Source: Chloroflexota bacterium (GTDB taxonomy: Bacteria; Chloroflexota; Anaerolineae; Aggregatilineales; J027). Taken from it: a DNA stretch of 64,000 bases. Below the pieces are notes generated by a model. It ran no database searches. It had not been told where the DNA came from and saw only the letters and a program-made list of their open reading frames with translations. Positions within the stretch are counted from its first letter, which is position 1. Every line of letters starts with the position of its first letter. Shown here piece by piece: positions 53,381-61,009 of the stretch. The position numbers and the translations under genes are program-made. The DNA lies in the NCBI GenBank assembly GCA_016234595.1, contig JACRBG010000036.1:62001-126000 (forward strand), given 5' to 3'.

Positions 53381-53472
53381 TGTTTGACACTCCCCTTGTC
53401 AGCAGAATTTGCTTCTTTTCAGATTAGCATAAGATTTGGGAATTTACAGAATGTCCATAGAAATTTTACAGT

Positions 53473-54183
53473 TCAAAAAATCAGGGTTAGGCCTAACACC
53501 ACCAATAGTACCAAGACGATTTTACGAAAGGTGACGGGGTTGATGCGATGGTCGAGAGATAGGCCCACCCCAATCCCCAGCAAAATAGCGGGAATGGCGA
53601 GAAGGTAGTGATTAAAAACAGCGCGGTTGTAATGTTGGCTTAGGGCATGAGTGAGAATGACTATTACGCTGTTGAGCATAAAAAAACCTTGCAGATTGCT
53701 TTTAAATTCACGGGGTTCCCAACGCCGACAATTGCCATAAATGACCACGGGTGGCCCCGCCAAGTTATAGGCTCCGCTGAGCAGGCCAGATAAAAAACCG
53801 AAACCGTAGCCCCAACGCGGATGCTCGACTTCTGGTAGGCGGAAATTGGACAAACTATAGAGGCTGTAACCTATCACAATAGCGCCGAGGGCCTTGAGGA
53901 TGAGATCACCATCAAGGCGATGGAGAGCTATCACCCCTAATGGAACAGAGATAATAGAAGCCAATGATAGACGCCAGACAGCCTGTAAATTGAGATGTTC
54001 GCGGTAGCGGATCAATAATAGGGCTTCGGCAGTAATGGCAATTAAAGCTACTAAAGGAGCGGCTTCGTTAATCCCCAAAATCTGAGTGAGGAAGGGCATT
54101 GAAACCAAACCCAGCCCAAAACCTGTCACACTTTGGGTAAAAATAGCAAAAAATACGACCAGCAGCACGAGTAGTTCTGTCAT
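53473..54183 (-). CDS. TauE/SafE-family membrane permease
   Basis: The 236-residue protein has about eight hydrophobic segments. Family hallmarks: the start FFAIFTQSVTGFGLGLVSMP, a helical break with LLIRYREHLNLQAVWRLSLA, then IISVPLGV, and the second half repeat GYGFGFLSGLLSGAYNLAGP, PVVIYGNCRRWEP. TauE/SafE proteins are implicated in export of sulfite, sulfoacetate or other organic acids; the substrate here cannot be told. It is divergent from a small TM-protein gene. Confidence 0.87.
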   Translation of the reverse strand: MTELLVLLVVFFAIFTQSVTGFGLGLVSMPFLTQILGINEAAPLVALIAITAEALLLIRYREHLNLQAVWRLSLASIISVPLGVIALHRLDGDLILKALGAIVIGYSLYSLSNFRLPEVEHPRWGYGFGFLSGLLSGAYNLAGPPVVIYGNCRRWEPREFKSNLQGFFMLNSVIVILTHALSQHYNRAVFNHYLLAIPAILLGIGVGLSLDHRINPVTFRKIVLVLLVVLGLTLIF

Positions 54184-54263
54184 AGCAACCTATTGCGAAT
54201 TACGCGAGAATGTGCAATTATTTGAGCGCGGAATCAATCCTGCCTATTTGGAGAATTATTGCA

Positions 54264-54488
54264 ATGAAAAAGAGTATGATCTGGCTTGGGCCAGCGTTTA
54301 TGGGCGTGGTCGTGGCAATCGTCACGGTGGCAATTTTGATTGCGACCCTTGCCCTCGGAGACGATAGCTCGACCCAGCCAACAAGTACCGACATACCGGC
54401 TATCACGGAAACCCTTGAAGCCAGTGATGGAGCACCTGTAGAAACAACCCCTGAAGAATCCGCCCCACTTAATGTCTTTGGCGGTTAA
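54264..54488 (+). CDS. Small single-TM protein
   Basis: The 74-residue protein has one transmembrane helix (residues 6-28, WLGPAFMGVVVAIVTVAILI) and an acidic Thr/Pro/Glu tail, predicted to be outside. The frame is open from 54210, but ATG 54264 has GGAG nine bases upstream. Its stop overlaps the stop of the convergent kinase-like gene by four bases. Role unknown. Confidence 0.6.
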   Translation: MKKSMIWLGPAFMGVVVAIVTVAILIATLALGDDSSTQPTSTDIPAITETLEASDGAPVETTPEESAPLNVFGG

Positions 54489-55237
54489 GGTTTAACCTCG
54501 TCTTTTTTGATAGGTAAAACAAGAGAGACCTGCGTTCCAGCGGGTCTTTTTTCGTCCGCCGCCACTGATTCGACCCAGATTTTACCACCGAGGGCGTGAA
54601 TCAATTGATGGGCGAGATAGGTTTGCCACTGCATCTTGCGCCACCGATTGTTTTCGAGCTTGCTGACCCATCCCGGACTGAAAAAATAGGCCAAGTCATC
54701 ATTATTGCCCGCTTGATAGGCGTCTCGAATTTCCACCAATACCCCGTCGTCAGTTTTTTTGGCACGCAAGCCGAGAGGTTGTTCAGATGATTCTTGGATG
54801 CCCGATTGGAGCAGACCCAACAGTATCTGACGGAGTTTGAGTTCATCGCCTTCGACAACGGGCAGGTTTTCTTCAATTTCGGTCTGCAAAATACTGGTTT
54901 GGTCGGGGCGAGCACGGCTGAAATCGCGGATCACGTCTTTTAAGACTGGGTTGAGGTTCAAGGGGTCTTTTTCGTAGATCATTTCGCCGCTAATCAGGTG
55001 CATCACATCCAATATGTCGTTGAGTTGGCCCAACGCCTGCCAACCCGCGATACGAACCGCCTCCACATCGCCCCGTTGGGCATCGTTTAAGATACCAGAT
55101 AAACCATCGAGGAGGGCCTCGCTAAAGCCAATAATGGCAATAAAGGGGGTGCGATAAGTGGCTGCCATGCGCACCACCGCTTCAGCAATCTCCTGTGAAT
55201 CGGTGCTGCTGGGAGCATCAGGAACATATTTAGTCAT
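54485..55237 (-). CDS. Degenerate histidine kinase-like protein
   Basis: The protein keeps the overall dimerisation/ATPase order of a sensor kinase but lacks key residues. The phosphoacceptor motif, normally SHELRTPL, reads AATYRTPFIAIIGFSE, so His is replaced by Ala. The N-box region, DELKLRQILLGLLQSGIQES, lacks the catalytic Asn. The glycine boxes are not recognisable, while the closing LIHALGGKIWVES and GTQVSLVLPI are kept. It should not autophosphorylate and may bind partners or ligands. A longer frame begins at 55333; ATG 55237 with AGGAGA is preferred (250 residues). It is divergent from an FHA gene. Confidence 0.78.
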   Translation of the reverse strand: MTKYVPDAPSSTDSQEIAEAVVRMAATYRTPFIAIIGFSEALLDGLSGILNDAQRGDVEAVRIAGWQALGQLNDILDVMHLISGEMIYEKDPLNLNPVLKDVIRDFSRARPDQTSILQTEIEENLPVVEGDELKLRQILLGLLQSGIQESSEQPLGLRAKKTDDGVLVEIRDAYQAGNNDDLAYFFSPGWVSKLENNRWRKMQWQTYLAHQLIHALGGKIWVESVAADEKRPAGTQVSLVLPIKKDEVKP

Positions 55238-55455
55238 AATAGAAAGATTCTCCTGTGTTGCAATACACAACCACATCTTTATTTTCAGACGTATATGAAT
55301 TTCCCGCAAGCCAGATTTTGGGATACAAACCAAATGTCATCGAATTGTTGTTATTTTCGTACCTTTTAATATTGTTTTTGCGAAGTTCGCATATGATATA
55401 AATAAGTCAAAATATACAAAGTATTTACAGAGCCTATGGAGAGGAGTTCATTATT

Positions 55456-56079
55456 ATGATTGCACCGCGCTATCCGCCTACCCAAAATCCACGTTCGACG
55501 ACAGCCCCAGCCAACCCATTAAAGGTTGATTCGGCTGTAAGTTCTGAAGGAGAAACGGAAATGAAACCACATCTCACATTGCATGTGCTTTCGACACGCC
55601 AGCAACTCCATATTACTATTCAGGATAAACTTATTCTGGGACGTTGTGCTGAGCCAGAAACCGATGGAACCCCTAATATTGATCTTAGCCCATTTCTTGG
55701 TTATCAATTGGGCGTTTCCCGTCGGCATTTGATGTTAGTTCGTCAAGAAAGTGACGAAATCCTAGCGTTTGACCTCTCCAGCAGCAATGGTAGCTTTGTC
55801 AACGGACAACGTATGTCTGGTCACAAAGGCCACACCCTCCAAGATGGCGATGAACTCATGCTCGGTTCATTGACGATCCGAGTGTATTTCCGCAACGAGA
55901 TTCCGTTCGCCCATCTACAAACCCGCCAATTAATCCCCGTCCAGCTAGAGACTGAGGATGAATTTGAAACCTCCCCACTAGCAGGGCCTGTGCCAAACAT
56001 TCGGGAAACATTAACTACGCAGACCCGTCAACTTTCAACTATCGAAGCCTTTGACATCGAACAATCCGCTAAGAAATAG
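55456..56079 (+). CDS. FHA-domain protein
   Basis: Residues 1-37 are a polar linker. Residues 38-145 form an FHA domain: HLTLHVLS, KLILGRCAEP with the conserved Arg, GVSRRHLMLV with Ser and His, DLSSSNGSFVNGQ with Asn, LQDGDELMLGSLTIRV. The last 60 residues are polar with Thr-rich stretches. It should recognise a phosphothreonine target. The divergent kinase-like gene lacks a phosphoacceptor, and no Ser/Thr kinase is nearby. GAGGAG lies upstream of the ATG. Confidence 0.87.
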   Translation: MIAPRYPPTQNPRSTTAPANPLKVDSAVSSEGETEMKPHLTLHVLSTRQQLHITIQDKLILGRCAEPETDGTPNIDLSPFLGYQLGVSRRHLMLVRQESDEILAFDLSSSNGSFVNGQRMSGHKGHTLQDGDELMLGSLTIRVYFRNEIPFAHLQTRQLIPVQLETEDEFETSPLAGPVPNIRETLTTQTRQLSTIEAFDIEQSAKK

Positions 56080-56109
56080 GCCATCAAAGTCATATGAACT
56101 GTAAGCGCT

Positions 56110-56147
56110 AGGCCGGTCTGACGGAAGGATCGAGCGCAGATCGGCCT
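56110..56147. terminator. Bidirectional hairpin between FHA gene and decayed TPR gene
   Basis: AGGCCGGTCTG (56110-56120) pairs with CAGATCGGCCT (56137-56147) with one G-U pair. No strong T run, but it sits exactly between converging ends. Confidence 0.55.
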
Positions 56148-56765
56148 ATCTTAACCACACCACCAAAATCAACATCAGCAATAACAAACACATGAGATCA
56201 AGCCGCCCAGCATATAGGCTTGCAAAGGGTTGGGTACAGTTGGAACAGGCAGTCCGCCCACGGCGATATTGTCGGAATTTAAGCCCGTCCGCATTGCGTG
56301 CCCACGAATTTCAATCTCATCCCCTTGATTTAATAACGTTAGGTGCATTCGATAGTGCTGCCGCAGAAAAAAGTTGCTGATAAGCGGTGACCCTCCAACC
56401 GATTTGCTGGTAGACCGCGACGACCCCTTGCATCAAAAGCGGAACATCCCATGCAAGATGGCATCAGCGGCAACCAATGGTGGTGGGGTATGGACGGGGA
56501 AAATGGAAACCGAGGCGACAGAGGGCGAGGATTGACGGGGGGCATAATCGAGTTTAGCCGCAGCATGATTGGGATCAAGACTGAGCGCTTTTTGTAACCA
56601 CATAATCCGATCAGCTTCAGTATCGGCGGCACACAATAGAAGCCACCAAGCATCAGCAGAATCAGGATTATCGCGCAGATAGGCTAGGAGCATCGCCTTC
56701 ACTGAGGAAGTCTCCCCATGCTCGATTTTGGCTTTAAGGTCAATGAGGCGTGGGTCATTCAGCAT
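56146..56765 (-). pseudogene. Frame-disrupted TPR/membrane protein gene
   Basis: The first frame (ATG 56765, AAGGA upstream) encodes 110 residues with two TPR-like hairpins (VKAMLLAYLRDNPDSADAWW; IMWLQKALSLDPNHAAAKL) and ends at 56433. Protein-like sequence continues in other frames of the same strand: MQGVVAVYQQIGWRVTAYQQ, then LLNQGDEIEIRGHAMRTGLN followed by NIAVGGLPVPTVP, and finally a hydrophobic helix MCLLLLMLILVVWLR ending at TAG 56146-56148. Three frame changes, near T runs, would restore one protein of about 200 residues with a C-terminal anchor. Either the gene is decayed or the assembly has indels. Confidence 0.65.
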
Positions 56766-56792
56766 AGGCGATGTCCTTGGGAGTATGCAAAT

Positions 56793-58391
56793 TTAAGTAG
56801 TCGGCTTTAATTCGGGCAAGCCTTGTAGGGTACGATTCACGGTATTTAACAGCATATAGTCGCCAGAATCAAAACGCAAAATGACCGCCAGCCCAGTAGG
56901 GAGGACTTCAATATCCACTAATTTTGATCCAGCGGGTGCTCCATCTAGGTTGATCTCGGTTGAAAGACCAGTATCTACACCTTGAACCGCTTGAATATAG
57001 AGGTGGCCGTCATTGGTCAGCCACAAGAGGCGGGTGTCACCAGCGACATAGTGGATTTGCATTACCTGATAGGGCAGGATATTGGCTGGCACTGGAATAG
57101 GGGGGGAGATGCTGCGATCAGCTAGTTCCATGCTCAGTGTGTCGGGACAGCTATTGAGTGTATTGCAGACCAAAATGCGAGTGCCATCGCTGGTAGCAGG
57201 CAACTGAACCCCCGTTGAATCGAAGGCAGTGGGAACAAATTGTGCCCCGGTTGGTAGACCTAGTTGGGTCACTTTGCCTTCGCTCAATTGCCATAAATCT
57301 TCGCGCAGTACGTTATAGCCATTGTCCATCGCGCGCGTGAAATAATAGAGTTTAGAACCTCCATTGGCCCATACGGGACGGCGGCCTTCAGCAATAGCAT
57401 CGACGCGCCCTGAGAATATGTCAACTAGATAGATGAAATAGAAGGCGCAATTGCGACCCCCGGCATCTTGGTCAAGATAACGCACGGTTAAGGCGACTGT
57501 ATCGCCATCGGGTGACCATTCAATCTCACTCAGGTCAGTTGTCCATGCCAAATTGGGGACATCGGGCGATTGGCAAGCTGTTTTGGAGCGTGCCCCATTA
57601 TGTTGGCCGTAGGGGAACAAATCTTTGATGCCGTTGTTGCTCATGACATGCACGGTGCTGACGCCATAATATTGACCGGGGGCGCCGCCACAGGTGGGAA
57701 TAGACAAGACACGATGGCGCACTAACAAAACATTACCCCCATCCGGTGAAGGTGTAAGGGTAAAATCGCCCTCCGGCACAATCACATCCCCGGCATTCGT
57801 GATACCCTCCCACGCAGTCCCTTTCAATACGTCGGGGCAATTGACCAGACGATCTGCAAGGGCAAGATTGGCTGAATCAAGGTCGGGTTGTTGCCACAAT
57901 TGACTGGCAGGGACAGGATCACCCCCCGGCACTTCGTAGGGATCACGGTCGGTGACAGCCCCTGAATAACTGACATACCAACGATTGAGTTGACGTGGGT
58001 TGGTTGTATCGGGAACATAAACTTCGAGGCCAATTTCATAAGGCTCCAAATAGTATTGACTGACATCCCCCTCAGCAGTCCAACCTGATCCGCCATTTGC
58101 CATCTCGATTGACCACCAGACTAGCCCATCTAAACAGATGGGGCCTTGTGATACTGTGACAATCGCGCCTTCGGGCAGGGCGCTAATTACTTGACTGCCG
58201 CTTTGTTCTTTGCCCGGGCCATCACGTACGGTATTGCCTAAGCCATCGCCATTCAGGACGACACGCGCCGTTTGGCCGGACTGTAGGCGGGGCGGCACAA
58301 GGCCGCTGCAAGGGTCTTGGGCCATTGCGCTTGGCTGCTCAACCCGCAGCAAGGTTGTCAAAACAATCATTAAAGCCAATAATCGGCGCAT
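56793..58391 (-). CDS. Secreted SH3-like plus beta-propeller protein
   Basis: A signal peptide (RRLLALMIVLTTLLRVEQPS, ending in AMAQ) precedes an SH3b-like segment (ARVVLNGDGLGNTVRDGPGK; QGPICLDGLVWWSIEMANGG; SGWTAEGD). Residues 230-530 resemble a TolB/WD40-type beta-propeller (LAWTTDLSEIEWSPDGDTVA; RRPVWANGGSKLYYFTRAMD; RILVCNTLNS; LLWLTNDGHLYIQ). No catalytic motif is visible. The frame is open from 58469, but ATG 58391 with GGAGG five bases upstream is preferred (532 residues). Followed by the frame-disrupted TPR gene 27 bases on. Confidence 0.75.
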   Translation of the reverse strand: MRRLLALMIVLTTLLRVEQPSAMAQDPCSGLVPPRLQSGQTARVVLNGDGLGNTVRDGPGKEQSGSQVISALPEGAIVTVSQGPICLDGLVWWSIEMANGGSGWTAEGDVSQYYLEPYEIGLEVYVPDTTNPRQLNRWYVSYSGAVTDRDPYEVPGGDPVPASQLWQQPDLDSANLALADRLVNCPDVLKGTAWEGITNAGDVIVPEGDFTLTPSPDGGNVLLVRHRVLSIPTCGGAPGQYYGVSTVHVMSNNGIKDLFPYGQHNGARSKTACQSPDVPNLAWTTDLSEIEWSPDGDTVALTVRYLDQDAGGRNCAFYFIYLVDIFSGRVDAIAEGRRPVWANGGSKLYYFTRAMDNGYNVLREDLWQLSEGKVTQLGLPTGAQFVPTAFDSTGVQLPATSDGTRILVCNTLNSCPDTLSMELADRSISPPIPVPANILPYQVMQIHYVAGDTRLLWLTNDGHLYIQAVQGVDTGLSTEINLDGAPAGSKLVDIEVLPTGLAVILRFDSGDYMLLNTVNRTLQGLPELKPTT

Positions 58392-58504
58392 GACGGCCTC
58401 CATCGTGCAAAAGAATTTGATATATGGATTATAACGAGAGTTCAAAGGCGCAAAAGTGGCGTAGGTCAAAAAACGAGGAGGCGGCTGTCAACAATGGGTC
58501 AGGC

Positions 58505-58533
58505 TTGACGGGCAAGAAGGGGCTTGATAGAAT
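58505..58533 (+). promoter_or_regulatory. Promoter of tRNA-Glu
   Basis: TTGACG (58505-58510) and TAGAAT (58528-58533) are separated by 17 bases, ending 11 bases before the tRNA. Confidence 0.7.
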
Positions 58534-58543
58534 GTATCTGACA

Positions 58544-58616
58544 GTCCCATTCGTCTAGAGGCCTAGGACGCGGCCCTCTCAAGGCCAAAACACGGGTTCG
58601 AATCCCGTATGGGGCA
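58544..58616 (+). tRNA. tRNA-Glu (CUC)
   Basis: The acceptor arms GTCCCAT and ATGGGGC pair with one G-U, followed by discriminator A. The D arm (TCGTCTAGAGGCCTAGGAC) is of Glu type. The anticodon loop CTCTCAA gives anticodon CUC. The T arm is ACGGG-TTCGAAT-CCCGT. The pair at the top of the anticodon stem (27-43) is C-A, a mismatch. CCA is not encoded. The 3' part overlaps the end of the opposite-strand recombinase gene, the usual sign of integration at a tRNA. Confidence 0.95.
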
Positions 58617-60336
58617 CATTACGCCTCCCACTTGTGGAGGCTTTTTCTTGCACATTTTCCTCAGTGTACAACGCAACCCTTAGCACCAAAAATCTATTCG
58701 CCCAAGGCTTTAAGCGAAAATCAACAATCCGCTGCGTATCTAAATTATATACGATGTACTCAAATAAATTATGTGCCATGCTGCGGCGTTCTTCAGCCTC
58801 AGCTAAATCCCACAGCCGGGCTACTTTGTCAATCACATCAAGGCACATAGATAACTGTAAGGCGACCTGTTCCCGTTGGGTCGTGTACGCCTCCCAGTAG
58901 GCGAGTTCAGAGCGGTAATCCGCCAATAGTGTGCGATATTCAGTTTCATCAATCTCGGCTTCACGAAACAAGGTCTTGAGGTTCTCAATCTTCTTTTTGA
59001 GCTTGAGAATGCTGCGCTGACGGGTTTGGGTAGTATCTGATTTTTTCTGTTGGTCACTAGTTTCTGCATTCTGCTCTGCCAGTTCGACCATCAGTGTTAG
59101 CGCCTCTTCATTGACGACCAACCCCTTGATGAGTTTGCCGAAATCTTCCTCCAACATTTCGCACGTTACGGAACGATACTCACACCCGCAGTTGACCCCG
59201 GGTTTGTGACGATAGACTCTGCCGTAATTACGCCCTGTGCCAGCGAGGTGGGTCCGCAGGCGGGGATCATTTTCCCGCTGCACCAGTTCTTCACAATGGG
59301 CACAGCGCGTGATATAGCTGAGAGGATAAGGGTAGGCTGCCGACTTCTTGCCACGATCTAGCGCTAGGAGGGTGCGCTCACTCCGTACATAGGCGACTTT
59401 CTTGAGCAAATCAACCGGGAAGACGGCCTTATCCGCATCGAGATGAATAGCATCCACTTCAGTGCGGGTCTGCACTGCACGGGCTTTCGCAGGCTGGTCA
59501 AAAACCAGCCCACCATATTCCGGCCAGTTAGCAACCACCCGCCGCACATCATCCCGACACCAGCGGCGCGGTACACCTGTGCGATCACAGAAGGGAAAGC
59601 CTTCCTCATTCAAGGTATAAGAGAGTTTCTCTATGCCAATATTCCCTTCAGCAAAGAGAACTAGAGCGCGATAGGCGCTCTCGTAGTAGGTGCGCCAGAC
59701 CGCATCTGGAGCAGGTGGAGCAGCAGGGTCGCCTGAGACATAACGACCTTCAATCAACCACCACGCTCCATCATCGTTATTGGGCATCAGGTAGCCCGCC
59801 TTATCGCGGGTCGCCCCGAATGGCGGTTTACCAATACTCTTGCCCAGATTTTTGCGATGGAGAATGCTGTCTTTGACGCGGTGTGAAATATCGTCCGCAT
59901 AGAATTCATCAAAAATGGCCGTGAGGTAAACAAAGACCTTACCCATCGGCGACGTGGTATCAATCTGCCGTCCCGGAGCCGCCAAAATTAGCGCGATATT
60001 GTGTTCCTCAACGAACTCAACCAAATCACCCACACGCCAGCCTTTTCGATGAAACCGTGCTAAGTCATTGCCGATTAGGGCGACCACATCAGGGCTACCC
60101 AAGCGTCGGCTGAGTGCTTGCCAACCCGGACGGTTTTTCACATCTCGACCCGATTTGTGACCGTCCACATCTTGATACCATTCTGGCTCATAACCGAGTT
60201 CGTGGCATTTCGCCAGAATATTGGCACGTTGACGTTCAGGGCTAACAGCGTCATCACCATCGCGCGCCTGCGAGAGACGCACATAGCAGAGCGCGACTTG
60301 TTTTGGCCTTAGGGTAGGAGTAGTGGATGAGGACAT
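58579..60336 (-). CDS. Large serine recombinase (site-specific integrase)
   Basis: Residues 12-150 are the resolvase/invertase catalytic domain: ALCYVRLSQARDG with the nucleophilic Ser, AVSPERQRANI, LIGNDLARFHRKGWRVGDLV. Residues 170-290 are the recombinase domain (NEEGFPFCDRTGVPRRWCRD). The zinc ribbon follows (TRCAHCEELVQ; GVNCGCEYRSVTC), then a coiled coil (LKLKKKIENLKTLFREAEID) and a C-terminal region. The final residues VPHTGFEPVFWP are encoded by the antisense of the tRNA-Glu 3' end, showing that the native tail was fused on integration. TTG 60351 extends the frame; ATG 60336 with GAGAG is preferred (585 residues). An inverted repeat overlaps the start. Confidence 0.92.
   Translation of the reverse strand: MSSSTTPTLRPKQVALCYVRLSQARDGDDAVSPERQRANILAKCHELGYEPEWYQDVDGHKSGRDVKNRPGWQALSRRLGSPDVVALIGNDLARFHRKGWRVGDLVEFVEEHNIALILAAPGRQIDTTSPMGKVFVYLTAIFDEFYADDISHRVKDSILHRKNLGKSIGKPPFGATRDKAGYLMPNNDDGAWWLIEGRYVSGDPAAPPAPDAVWRTYYESAYRALVLFAEGNIGIEKLSYTLNEEGFPFCDRTGVPRRWCRDDVRRVVANWPEYGGLVFDQPAKARAVQTRTEVDAIHLDADKAVFPVDLLKKVAYVRSERTLLALDRGKKSAAYPYPLSYITRCAHCEELVQRENDPRLRTHLAGTGRNYGRVYRHKPGVNCGCEYRSVTCEMLEEDFGKLIKGLVVNEEALTLMVELAEQNAETSDQQKKSDTTQTRQRSILKLKKKIENLKTLFREAEIDETEYRTLLADYRSELAYWEAYTTQREQVALQLSMCLDVIDKVARLWDLAEAEERRSMAHNLFEYIVYNLDTQRIVDFRLKPWANRFLVLRVALYTEENVQEKASTSGRRNVPHTGFEPVFWP
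58623..58646 (+). terminator. tRNA-Glu terminator, lying antisense inside the recombinase gene
   Basis: GCCTCC and GGAGGC arms with additional inner pairs are followed by TTTTT (58642-58646). It lies seven bases after the tRNA and within the recombinase coding sequence on the opposite strand. Confidence 0.75.
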
Positions 60337-60399
60337 GACAGACTCTCTCAAAAGTTCTTAATTGACGGGCGGTCTGCCCACGCGGTACAGTCTGTCATG
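60334..60399. repeat. 11-bp perfect inverted repeat spanning the recombinase start
   Basis: CATGACAGACT (60334-60344) and AGTCTGTCATG (60389-60399) are exact complements with a 44-base spacer. The left arm includes the recombinase ATG and the spacer contains a small GGGC/GCCC hairpin. Candidate operator for autoregulation or a recombinase-binding site. Confidence 0.55.
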
Positions 60400-60433
60400 A
60401 GTCGCTGTGCCACTTTCTCTGGTACTGCGGCCC

Positions 60434-60465
60434 GAGTGTCGGGGTGCTCTAACATCCTGACACTC
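60434..60465. repeat. Hairpin after the 71-residue orphan gene
   Basis: GAGTGTCGGG (60434-60443) pairs with CCTGACACTC (60456-60465) with one G-U pair on the plus strand. No T run follows on either strand, so terminator function is uncertain. Confidence 0.45.
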
Positions 60466-60503
60466 ATATCTGAATTTAAGACTATCCCGCTTGGTTTCCA
60501 TTG

Positions 60504-60719
60504 TCAACTCGCTTCCGAATTTTCGCCCTGCTTATTCAAATGTTTGACCTGAATTTCTGCCACCACTTTAATAAAAGCTGAGAACCCATCCACAATTTCA
60601 CGTTCCATGTAGTCGGTTCCCAGCCGTTGACAGACTTGCCGCGCAAAAGCATCAACTGCTTCGGGGGCAGGCGGGGAGTATAGCACGGGGCGGGCAGGTG
60701 GTGGGTTTTCATCACACAT
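60504..60719 (-). CDS. Orphan protein of 71 residues
   Basis: The start is well supported by GAGGAT seven bases before the ATG, and a GAAC-N4-GTTC dyad lies 33 bases upstream. The protein begins with a Pro-rich segment and continues with an amphipathic helix (VDAFARQVCQRLGTDYMERE; IVDGFSAFIKVVAEIQVKHL). No family is recognised. It precedes the recombinase on the same strand by about 170 bases and could assist or regulate it, as small directionality factors do, but there is no sequence evidence for that. Confidence 0.6.
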   Translation of the reverse strand: MCDENPPPARPVLYSPPAPEAVDAFARQVCQRLGTDYMEREIVDGFSAFIKVVAEIQVKHLNKQGENSEAS

Positions 60720-60751
60720 GGGTTATCCTCACAAAATATCTTTCTTTAAAC

Positions 60752-60765
60752 AGAACTTTTGTTCT
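60752..60765. promoter_or_regulatory. LexA-box-like operator 1
   Basis: AGAACTTTTGTTCT is a perfect 14-bp dyad with the GAAC-N4-GTTC core known for Gram-positive-type LexA. It lies 33 bases upstream of the minus-strand 71-residue gene. Confidence 0.6.
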
Positions 60766-60954
60766 CTGTCTAACTTTCTCTACCATACCATAGGATTGAT
60801 GCTTCGCTGGTGTATTAAAATCTGCCCCTGCATAACAAATCTTGTGCGTTTTTTTGCATCTTAACGGTTTATAAACAGGTCTCTACCCAAACTATAACGG
60901 CCTAAGCCCCCTCTTTAGTAGCATGTTTTGCATCTTCTTTTTACAATGAAACAT

Positions 60955-60970
60955 AGCACAAACGTTCTGT
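60955..60970. promoter_or_regulatory. LexA-box-like operator 2 (imperfect copy)
   Basis: The complement reads ACAGAACGTTTGTGCT and differs from the sequence at operator 1 (ACAGAACTTTTGTTCT) at two positions. It lies 40 bases before the plus-strand gene at 61010, so the two copies flank the divergent promoter region. Confidence 0.5.
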
Positions 60971-61009
60971 CAGAAAATATTAGAAGATTATCACGATAAG
61001 GAGAGGTTT

